Below, one piece after another: positions 57,494 to 64,000 of a stretch of 64,000 nucleotides of DNA. The notes under the pieces are model-generated. The model made no database searches. It saw only the letters and a list, made by a program, of their open reading frames with translations, and was not told the origin of the DNA. The stretch's first letter is position 1; every line of letters begins with the position of its first letter. The stretch comes from Aquibium oceanicum (GTDB lineage Bacteria; Pseudomonadota; Alphaproteobacteria; Rhizobiales; Rhizobiaceae), in contig NZ_CP018171.1 in assembly GCF_001889605.1 (NCBI RefSeq), positions 1,572,501 through 1,636,500 of the forward strand, read 5' to 3'. Position numbers and translations under genes: made by a program.

Positions 57494-58933
57494 ATGTCCG
57501 AAACCGTTCCCGCCCTGCTGATCGGCGGCGAGTTCCGCCGCGAGACGTCGCAACCTCGCGCGGAAATCGTTAACCCATGCACCGAGGACGTCTTGTGGAC
57601 CGCGCCGGCGGCCGGCGCCGCCGAAGTGGCGGAAGCGCTAGCCCATGCACGTGCGGCCTTCCCGAGATGGGCGGCGGTACATGGCTGGGAACGCGCCAAG
57701 GTCCTGCGCGCCATTGCCCGCGCCATGGAGCGCCGCAAGCCGGAGATCGCGCGCGCCCTGTCGCTGGAGATCGGCCGCCCGATCGCCCAGTCCGAAGGCG
57801 AGGTGGTGATCGCCATCGAACAGTTCGACTGGTTCGCCGGCGAAGCGGAGCGCCTGTTCGGCGAAACGATCCCGTCGCGCCAGGGCGGTCGCCTGCAGGC
57901 CGTGCCGGAGCCCGTCGGCATCGTCGCCGCCTTCACCGCCTGGAATTTTCCCGTCAATCTTCTGGCCCGCAAGATCGCGCCGGCACTGGCCGCCGGCTGT
58001 CCCGTCATCTGCCGTCCGTCGGAACAGACCCCGCTCACGTCGACCCTCATCGCGCTCGCATGCGTCGAGGGCGGAGTGCCGTCCGGCGTCGTGCAGATGC
58101 TGCACGGGCCCGCTGACATCGTGACCTCTTTGCTGATGCAGGCCGAAGAGGTGCGAAAGATCTCGCTCACCGGCTCGACGCGCGTCGGCAAGCTGTTGCT
58201 CGCGCAGGCCGCGCAGACCGTCAAGCGCGCCTCGATGGAGCTCGGCGGACACACGCCGGTCGTCATCTGCGAGGATGCCGACGTGGATGCCGCCGCCGCG
58301 CAGTGTGCCGCCTTCAAGTTCCGCAATGCCGGGCAGGTCTGCATCGCGCCGAATCGCTTCTACGTGCACGAGGACCTTGCATCACGCTTCACCGACGGCA
58401 TGGTCGCGGCGGCTCGGGCGCTGGTACTCGGCGACAGCCAGGACCCGGCGACCACGATGGGACCGTTGACGCTCGCGTCGCAGCGCGACCGCGTCGAGGC
58501 TCTCTGTGTCGAGACGATCGCCGACGGCGCGCGCTGCCTGACCGGCGGCCGCCGCCCGGCAAGCCGCAACACGGGCTTCTTCTTCGAGCCGACCGTGCTG
58601 GCCGACGTGCCCGACACCGCGCGCATCATGCGTGAGGAGCCCTTCGGACCGCTGGCGCCCATCGCTACCTTCCGCGACCTCGACGATGCCATCGGACGCG
58701 CCAATTCGACGCCCTACGCGCTTGCAGCCTACGGCTTCACGTCGAGCCAGACGAAGGCGGATGCGCTGAGCCGCGGCCTTCATGCCGGCATGGTCGGCGT
58801 CAACACCTTCATGATCGCCCATGCCGAGGCTCCCTTCGGCGGCGTCGACCATTCCGGCATGGGGCGCGAAGGCGGCCGGCAGGCCATCAACGACTACCTG
58901 AACGTCAAGATGACCCACTTCATGGCAGCTTGA
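57494..58933 (+). CDS. Aldehyde dehydrogenase family protein
   Basis: 479 aa. Catalytic residues N151 (TAWNFPVN), E249 (MELGGHTP) and C283 (NAGQVCIAPNR). The cofactor-contacting Lys of the usual KPSEQTP is R174 here (CRPSEQTP). It ends with EAPFGGVDHSGMGREGGRQAINDYLNVK, typical of succinate-semialdehyde/glycolaldehyde-type members. Beside a dehydratase and aldolase it could oxidise the aldehyde released by cleavage, or the semialdehyde of a non-cleaving branch. ATG follows ggaggc. Confidence 0.85.
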   Translation: MSETVPALLIGGEFRRETSQPRAEIVNPCTEDVLWTAPAAGAAEVAEALAHARAAFPRWAAVHGWERAKVLRAIARAMERRKPEIARALSLEIGRPIAQSEGEVVIAIEQFDWFAGEAERLFGETIPSRQGGRLQAVPEPVGIVAAFTAWNFPVNLLARKIAPALAAGCPVICRPSEQTPLTSTLIALACVEGGVPSGVVQMLHGPADIVTSLLMQAEEVRKISLTGSTRVGKLLLAQAAQTVKRASMELGGHTPVVICEDADVDAAAAQCAAFKFRNAGQVCIAPNRFYVHEDLASRFTDGMVAAARALVLGDSQDPATTMGPLTLASQRDRVEALCVETIADGARCLTGGRRPASRNTGFFFEPTVLADVPDTARIMREEPFGPLAPIATFRDLDDAIGRANSTPYALAAYGFTSSQTKADALSRGLHAGMVGVNTFMIAHAEAPFGGVDHSGMGREGGRQAINDYLNVKMTHFMAA

Positions 58934-58941
58934 GGATGGAG

Positions 58942-59721
58942 ATGACCGGGTTTTCCAACCCGCTGCGCAGGCTCTGGGCCGAGGGTCGCTGTGCTGCCAA
59001 TGCATGGCTCGCCTGTCCGTCCATCCTGTCGGCGGAGGCGCTGGTATCCGCGGGCTGGGATTCCGTCACGGTCGACCTGCAGCACGGTACCGCCGACTAT
59101 GCCGCGCTCCTTACGCTGCTTCCGGTGATCGAGCGCAGCGGCAGCGCGGCCCTGGTCCGCGTTCCATGGCTCGACGAAGCATCCATCATGCGCGCGCTCG
59201 ACACCGGTGCGCTCGGGATCATCGCGCCGATGATAGAGACGCCTGCCGACGCGCAGCGCCTGGTCGCAGCCTGCCTCTATGCACCGGCAGGTGCACGCAG
59301 CTTCGGTCCGGTTCGGGCGCGCTTTGCGTGGGGCGACGGCTACGCAGCGTCAGCCAACCGCGAAATCCTCCCGATCGCGATGATCGAAACACGGGCGGCG
59401 ATGGAAAACTTGGACGACATCGCTGCGACACCCGGGCTCGCCGGCCTCTATGTCGGCCCCGCGGACCTTTCGCTCGCACAAGGTTTCTCGCCCGGTTTCG
59501 ATCGCCAGGAACCGGAAATGCTGGCCATGATCGAACGGGTCCGACATGCCTGCAAGGCCAACCGTATCGCCGCATGCATCCATTGCGGCGACCCCGCCTA
59601 TGCAGTGCACATGGCTGCCGCGGGCTTCAACCTGACCACCATCGGTTCCGACGCGCGCTTCGTCGAAGCAGGCGCAAAGGCCGCCGTTGGGCGTTTTCGC
59701 AGTGAGGCACGATCGCGCTGA
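58942..59721 (+). CDS. HpcH/HpaI-type class II aldolase
   Basis: 259-aa TIM-barrel aldolase that cleaves or forms 2-keto-3-deoxy acids using pyruvate and a divalent metal. Conserved active-site residues are H48 (VDLQHGTADY), R73 (VRVPW), metal ligand E149 (AMIETRAAM) and D175 (VGPADLSLA). ATG 58942 is preferred because GAGG lies 6 nt upstream; ATG 58936 is two codons earlier. With the dehydratase and aldehyde dehydrogenase it completes a Dahms-like pathway. Confidence 0.85.
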   Translation: MTGFSNPLRRLWAEGRCAANAWLACPSILSAEALVSAGWDSVTVDLQHGTADYAALLTLLPVIERSGSAALVRVPWLDEASIMRALDTGALGIIAPMIETPADAQRLVAACLYAPAGARSFGPVRARFAWGDGYAASANREILPIAMIETRAAMENLDDIAATPGLAGLYVGPADLSLAQGFSPGFDRQEPEMLAMIERVRHACKANRIAACIHCGDPAYAVHMAAAGFNLTTIGSDARFVEAGAKAAVGRFRSEARSR

Positions 59722-60453
59722 TTAGTCCGCGTTGAACGCCATCGATGGCATCTCCCGCGGCGGCGACAATCTTTCGCGCGCACAAGGACGTGACATAGCC
59801 CATGCCGCTTGAGTAGCCGCCGATGCGCCCGGCACAACACGGCTTGCAACGAGGTTCTAGAGATCTCGGGCCCGGCGATCTTCGCTACGTGCCGGGCCAG
59901 TCGCGCCTGCTCGCAGCAGCGACCTTCGCGCCGCATCAGTCAGGAAGTCCGGCGTCGGCTTAGAACGCTTTGTCATCCTAGTATGGAAAACGGTCCCGCT
60001 GCGTACCTTGCGATGGTTCGCAGTGCCTGAGGCTCTTCAGCCTTTCCCTTCGACAATCGACGGAGTTTCCGAGCGCAAGCCGTTGAAACAGTGCATCGCA
60101 GGTGGCGATCCACCCTGAGAGTTCCCCGACACGACACAAAGATGGCGGTCACGCGAGGCAATATATAACGTTTGTTACATTGTTTGCCAAAATGAATAAT
60201 CTGTGTATGTTGATGTCGCAACAGGTTTCGCCTGTGGTCGCTCCAGCAAGGGACTGCCGCTCGGCAAGATCGGTTTCGGGGGGATCCGTTTATTCGACTG
60301 CCAATCACGGCTCATCTTGACCGTCGACGACTCGATCTTGGCGCTTTTCGACGGTTGCCGATCCGAACTTATTCTTCGGCTTGGTCGATTTACTGACTGT
60401 AATTGGAATAGATTTTTGGGCGTATCCAGTATTCGCCCTAGGGAGGACATTTG
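59722..60453. other. 732-bp gap with a possible decayed flavoprotein end and an AT-rich promoter
   Basis: No intact gene. On the - strand near 59850-59730 one frame reads CAGRIGGYSSGMGYVTSLCARKIVAA, resembling the C-terminal FAD-contact segment of fumarate reductase/3-ketosteroid dehydrogenase-like flavoproteins; upstream of it the frame is broken. Farther on, 60160-60220 is AT-rich. A promoter candidate TTGCCA (60184-60189), 16-nt spacer, TATGTT (60206-60211) points to the thiamine-diphosphate enzyme fragment. Confidence 0.35.
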
Positions 60454-60812
60454 ATGCGGAACATTTCCGGCAACCGCTATCTGGCGGAGGCGCTGAGGTC
60501 GTACGGAGTCGACTACTTTTTCCATATGCCGGCGCTGTTGATGCCTGCCTTCGCGGAAATGCGAGGCATGGGCATAACGTTGCTTTCCGCTCACATTGAA
60601 AAGGCTGCCGCATACATGGCTGACGGTTACTCGCGCGTCAGCAACAAGGTGAGCGTCGTCGGCGCGCAATATGTTGGCGCCGCCAATCTGGCCGCCGGAT
60701 TGCCGGACCCCTGGCTTGGCCGGTCGCCGGTTTTGGCAATCACCGGTGGGCCCGCGCGGGGCCTGCAGAACAAGCACGTCTATCAGGAGATAGATGCGCT
60801 CGAGATGTACGA
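60454..60812 (+). pseudogene. Thiamine-diphosphate enzyme (acetolactate synthase-like), N-terminal fragment
   Basis: About 119 residues match the ThDP-binding pyrimidine domain of the IlvB/benzoylformate-decarboxylase superfamily: RYLAEALRSYGVDYFFHMPALLMPAFAEM, the catalytic-type Glu in LSAHIEKAAAYMADGYSRVS, GAANLAAGLPDPWLGRSPVLAITGG and QNKHVYQEIDALEMYD. The intact family is about 550 residues, so some 430 are missing. Homology stops at about 60812, where PaaI-type sequence begins in another frame. The frame runs on to a stop at 60840. A good ribosome site (gggagga) precedes the ATG. Confidence 0.75.
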
Positions 60813-61166
60813 TGGGTCAGGCAGACGGGCGAAGACGTGAGCGTCGGAATGATCTGCCAGGGACGCCACGACAACGGAAACGGCGCGATGCATGGCGGGA
60901 TGATCTGCACTCTGGCCGACATAGGATTGGGGAAAGCGGTCCGCCTGCTACGCAACCGCGATCGGCCGCCGGACGCCGCGGTGACCATCAGCGCCACGAT
61001 ACAACTTGACGTAAGCTTTTGCGGGCGGATCGGCGTCGGCGATTTTGTCTGCACGCAGGCCATCATCAAATCGATGAGCCGCTCGTTGACCTTCGCTCAA
61101 GGCGAACTGCGCGTCGGCGACCGGACTGTCGCCACCATGCAGGGTGTTTTCAAGGTTATTCGTTGA
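60813..61166 (+). pseudogene. PaaI-type hotdog thioesterase, 5'-truncated
   Basis: Frame from 60813 reads WVRQTGEDVSVGMICQGRHDNGNGAMHGGMICTLADIGLG, the PaaI/4HBT hotdog motif with the catalytic-type region HxNxxGxxHGG. It continues to a natural end at 61166. The normal N-terminal 20-30 residues are missing because the sequence joins the ThDP fragment directly. Translation from the GTG at 60837 could still give a short product of 109 aa, so residual activity cannot be excluded. Confidence 0.72.
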
Positions 61167-61277
61167 CCCCACCCTTTGCTTCTGCGTCATGCCGGTCATG
61201 CTGCGCGCCACCTTCGGCGAACGCGGTGAAACCGGCGATTGTGTTGATGAGATCGGTCTGGCTGATTTTGGTAACTC

Positions 61278-62111
61278 TCAGAAAGTCGGAGGCGTATTGA
61301 CCCACAGCAGGATGGTCGTCGTCTGGCCAGGGTTCAGCCAGGCGTGTCTCAACGTGCTCGGGAAGTAGATGCTTTCACCCTGGCCGAGGTTGTGCTGCTT
61401 GTCGCCCTGGATGGTGATTTGGAACTGCCCGAACAGCACATAGATGAACTCCTCGCCGTCGTGGTCGTAGGCGCCATGGCTGCCGATACCCGGCTCGATG
61501 TACCAGCGCTGGCAGTCCATCATGGTCTTGCCGGAGGCCATCTGTTCGATCCGCAGACCCGAACCGAGCGTCGGCTGCAGAAGCCCCCCCGACTTCGGCG
61601 TTATAACCGTCTGCTGGCCCGCCGTGGAATCCTCGGCCATCAGCTCGGTCAGGGTCAGGCCGTAGTAGGATGCCAACGCCTTCGTCTCGGGAATACCGCC
61701 CAGCGACGTGCGCTCGATCGATGCAAGCACCTTCTGGTCGATACCGGTTCGGCCGGATAGCTCGCGCAGGGTCAGTTTAGCCGCTTGGCGCAGACGGCGC
61801 AGCCGATCTCCCACCGTGCTGGACGTCTCGTTCGGATCGGGAGCCGGCCCCGCGGGCACGATCGCCGATCTCAGCGCTGTGATGCTCAGGCCCTGGATCT
61901 TGCGCAGGCGCTGGATGTTCTGCGCCTCTGCTACATGCCGCTGTTCGAACTGACGGTGACCCGTCGTGGTGACATGCGGCGTGAGGAGGTTCTGGTCGCA
62001 CCAGTAGCGTAGCGTGCTGACCGGAATTCCCGTCAGACGGCTCAGGTCCGATATCCTCAGGACGGCTTTGGCACCGGTGCCGCTGCCGGATTCTTCAACA
62101 TCGTTGCTCAT
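61278..62111 (-). CDS. MerR-HTH / Cro-C1-HTH / cupin three-domain regulator
   Basis: 277 aa in three recognisable parts. Residues 18-85 form a MerR-type winged helix (RISDLSRLTGIPVSTLRYWCDQNLLTPHVTTTGHRQFEQRHVAEAQNIQRLRKIQGLSI). Residues 100-160 form an XRE helix-turn-helix (RLRRLRQAAKLTLRELSGRTGIDQKVLASIERTSLGGIPETKALASYYG). Residues about 200-272 form a cupin (IEPGIGSHGAYDHDGEEFIYVLFGQFQITIQGD...GESIYFPSTLRHAW). XRE-cupin regulators are common; a MerR domain in front is not. It diverges from the hydantoinase-family gene and probably controls it. Confidence 0.82.
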   Translation of the reverse strand: MSNDVEESGSGTGAKAVLRISDLSRLTGIPVSTLRYWCDQNLLTPHVTTTGHRQFEQRHVAEAQNIQRLRKIQGLSITALRSAIVPAGPAPDPNETSSTVGDRLRRLRQAAKLTLRELSGRTGIDQKVLASIERTSLGGIPETKALASYYGLTLTELMAEDSTAGQQTVITPKSGGLLQPTLGSGLRIEQMASGKTMMDCQRWYIEPGIGSHGAYDHDGEEFIYVLFGQFQITIQGDKQHNLGQGESIYFPSTLRHAWLNPGQTTTILLWVNTPPTF

Positions 62112-62280
62112 TTTTTGCCCTGCTTGGCGAAGATTCTATCTGCCACAGCCACTAAGCGATGTCAGTTCAGAAAGAATCAACAAATTAACTTGACATATTT
62201 TCTGAGCCGTTCACTTTTGGTCGTCAGGCGCAGGGGAACTCAGCGCACGTGATACGCTAAAAGTAGGAAGGACTGCTCGG
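62112..62280. promoter_or_regulatory. Divergent promoter region between the MerR-XRE-cupin regulator and the hydantoinase gene
   Basis: An AT-richer 169-bp gap. TTGACA at 62190-62195 is a good -35 box toward the hydantoinase gene, though no clean -10 at 17 nt was found. TCAGAAA near 62167-62173 and TTTTCTGA near 62199-62206 form an inverted pair about 25 bp apart flanking that -35. A ribosome site (aggaagga) precedes the ATG at 62281. Confidence 0.42.
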
Positions 62281-64000
62281 ATGTGGCGAGTTGGGATTGA
62301 CGTTGGGGGAACTTTCACCGACCTCTTCGCTTGGAACGAACAGGATAACAACTACAAGACAGCTAAAGTTTTGACCACGAAGGACGACCGCTCGCGTGGC
62401 GTTCTGCAGTCGATCGAAGCGGCTGGAATCGGCTTCGGCGACATCTCGCTTCTGATGCACGGCACGACGACGGCGACGAACGCCCTGATCGAACGGGACT
62501 TCCCGGACGCCGCCTTCATCACCACCGAAGGCTTTCGCGACACGATCGAAATCGGACGCCAGCACCGCAAGGCGCTCTACGATCCCTATCAGACCAAGCC
62601 GAAGCCGCTGATCCGCCGTCGCCACCGCTTCGCGCTGGACGAGCGCATGGCCGTGGACGGCAAGGTTCGCCGCCCGCTCGACGTCGAGGCTGCCAACAAG
62701 ATCGCCGCCACCATCGCCGAGCGCGGGATAAAGGCGGTCGGGATCGGCTTCATCAACGCCTATGTGAACTCAGAGCACGAACAGCAGATGCGCGACATCC
62801 TGCTCGAGCATGTGCCGGACGCTCATGTCGTCATCTCGGCGGAGACGCGGCCGATCTTTCGCGAGCATCCGCGCTTCGTGACCACCGCGATCCGCGCCTG
62901 CCTGATGCCGGTAATGACCATCTATTTCGACCGGCTGAGCACCTCGCTCTCGGAAAAGGGTTTCACCGGCACATTGTTGATCCTGAAGAGCAATGGCGGC
63001 GTCATGGGCGCCGAGAACGCCAAGGACCGCCCCGAGGAACTGATCGAGTCCGGGCCGGCGGGCGGCGTCGCCTACGCGTCCTACCTGGCGCGCACCACGG
63101 GCTTCGGGAACATCATCCACACCGATGTCGGCGGCACCAGCTTCGACGCGTCGATCGTCGAGAATGGCGGCGGTCTCATCACCCGCAACTACGAACTCGA
63201 GTGGGAGGTGCCGGTCAGCGTGCCGATGCTCGATATTCACTCGGTGGGCGCGGGCGGCGGATCGATCGGGTGGGTCGACGACGGCGGTTCGCTGCGCGTC
63301 GGGCCGCGAAGCGCCGGTTCCGAACCGGGGCCCGCCTGCTACGGACGCGGCGGCCTCGAACCGACCATCACCGATGCAAACCTAGTGCTGGGCCGCCTCG
63401 ATCCCACTCTCTCGAACAAGTTCTCGCTGGACGTCGAGGCTGCCGAGGCTGCGATCGACAAACTGGCCGAAAAGATCGGGCTGACGCGGCTGCAGGCCGC
63501 GGAGGGCATGATCAAGATCTCGTGCGAGACCATGGCCCAGGCGGTGAAGGGCGTGGTCGTGGAACGTGCCCGCGATCCTCGCGACTTCGTGCTGGCCAGC
63601 TTCGGCGGCGCAGGCCCCATGCATGCGTGTTTCGTCGCCCAGGCGATGAACATTCCAAAGGTGATCATTCCCGGACAGGCGGGTGTGGCTTCGGCCTTCG
63701 GCGCCACCGCCATGAACGTGCGGCACGACGTGGAAGCATTCCATTACGCAGATCTGGGCACGGTCAGCGTCGATGCCCTCAACGAAATCTACGAACAGCT
63801 CGAAGTGGAGGCCCGCGAGCGGTTGGCACGCGACTCCGTGCCCGCAGACAAGATCGAGATCGGTCGAACCGCGCAGATGCGATACGTGGGCCAGACCTAC
63901 GAGGTGGATGTCTCGATCCGCTCGGGGAAGATCGGGCAGGACCATCTGTCCGAGATCGCCGAGGCATTTCATGCCGCGCACCGCCAGGAGTATGGCGTCA
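62281..64000 (+). CDS. Hydantoinase/oxoprolinase (HyuA) family protein, 3' end outside the window
   Basis: 573 codons are visible with no stop. It starts MWRVGIDVGGTFTDLFAWNE, the ASKHA phosphate-binding motif of the HyuA family. MHGTTTATNALIERDFPDAAFITTEGFRDTIEIGRQHR, the ESGPAGGVAYASYLA and HTDVGGTSFDASIVENGG segments, and SVGAGGGSIGWVDDGGSLRVGPRSAGSEPGPACYGRGG are all diagnostic. Members include N-methylhydantoinase subunit A, 5-oxoprolinase and acetone/acetophenone carboxylase subunits, all ATP-dependent; the usual length is about 680-720 aa. A HyuB gene would be expected just past the window. Confidence 0.88.
   Translation, partial: MWRVGIDVGGTFTDLFAWNEQDNNYKTAKVLTTKDDRSRGVLQSIEAAGIGFGDISLLMHGTTTATNALIERDFPDAAFITTEGFRDTIEIGRQHRKALYDPYQTKPKPLIRRRHRFALDERMAVDGKVRRPLDVEAANKIAATIAERGIKAVGIGFINAYVNSEHEQQMRDILLEHVPDAHVVISAETRPIFREHPRFVTTAIRACLMPVMTIYFDRLSTSLSEKGFTGTLLILKSNGGVMGAENAKDRPEELIESGPAGGVAYASYLARTTGFGNIIHTDVGGTSFDASIVENGGGLITRNYELEWEVPVSVPMLDIHSVGAGGGSIGWVDDGGSLRVGPRSAGSEPGPACYGRGGLEPTITDANLVLGRLDPTLSNKFSLDVEAAEAAIDKLAEKIGLTRLQAAEGMIKISCETMAQAVKGVVVERARDPRDFVLASFGGAGPMHACFVAQAMNIPKVIIPGQAGVASAFGATAMNVRHDVEAFHYADLGTVSVDALNEIYEQLEVEARERLARDSVPADKIEIGRTAQMRYVGQTYEVDVSIRSGKIGQDHLSEIAEAFHAAHRQEYGV

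Overview
The window is high-GC DNA from an alphaproteobacterium, most likely of the order Hyphomicrobiales (Rhizobiales). The evidence is the rhizobial-type 23S-5S-tRNA-fMet order, the sequence of the 23S 3' end, and the density of ABC and TRAP uptake operons. It opens with the 3' part of an rRNA operon (23S end, 5S, initiator tRNA, two good terminators). After that it is almost entirely accessory catabolic operons, each with its own regulator and transporter. No phage, IS element, plasmid backbone or CRISPR array is visible.

Region A (about 1.6-8.5 kb, + strand): a FadR-type GntR regulator, then a ribose-type (CUT2) sugar ABC importer (binding protein, double ATPase, two permeases) and an SMP-30/gluconolactonase-like lactonase. 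Region B (8.5-18.4 kb, + strand): a second CUT2 importer, a SorC-family regulator, an aldo/keto reductase, a GlpD-like flavoprotein dehydrogenase, a DhnA/LsrF-type class I aldolase and an FGGY kinase. Together these look like a complete pathway for an unidentified polyol or ketose (phosphorylation, flavin-linked oxidation, retro-aldol cleavage). A small MarR regulator follows.

Region C (19.1-38.6 kb, mostly - strand): a large catabolic regulon around a divergent iclR gene. It holds a tandem double SDR, a flavin reductase, a SnoaL-like protein, an NDP-forming acyl-CoA synthetase, an SMP-30 lactonase, a Liv-type binding protein, an SDR, then LivMHFG, two acyl-CoA dehydrogenases, an enoyl-CoA hydratase, an AMP-forming acyl-CoA ligase and a Baeyer-Villiger-type monooxygenase. 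The set reads as alcohol to ketone to lactone to hydroxy acid to CoA ester to beta-oxidation, so a cyclic ketone or terpenoid-like substrate is the best inference. A near-identical 14-bp palindrome lies at three promoter regions of this regulon and is the best candidate for the IclR operator.

Region D (39.0-47.4 kb): a TRAP transporter with a flavin aromatic hydroxylase, an extradiol (VOC) dioxygenase and a fumarylacetoacetate hydrolase-family enzyme, i.e. a meta-cleavage route, controlled by a divergent GntR regulator with an overlapping MFS gene. Region E (47.5-59.7 kb): an RpiR regulator diverging from a Liv-type ABC importer (with an extra ABC-like protein lacking a signature motif), a Gfo/Idh/MocA oxidoreductase, an SDR, an IlvD/Edd sugar-acid dehydratase, an aldehyde dehydrogenase and an HpaI-type aldolase. 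This looks like a Dahms-type sugar-acid pathway.

Region F (59.7-64 kb) is a decayed, less GC-rich stretch. A thiamine-diphosphate enzyme fragment is joined out of frame to a PaaI thioesterase fragment. Next come a regulator that joins MerR HTH, Cro/C1 HTH and cupin domains, and the start of a hydantoinase/oxoprolinase gene that runs off the window. All family names come from recognising motifs by eye; no database search was run.
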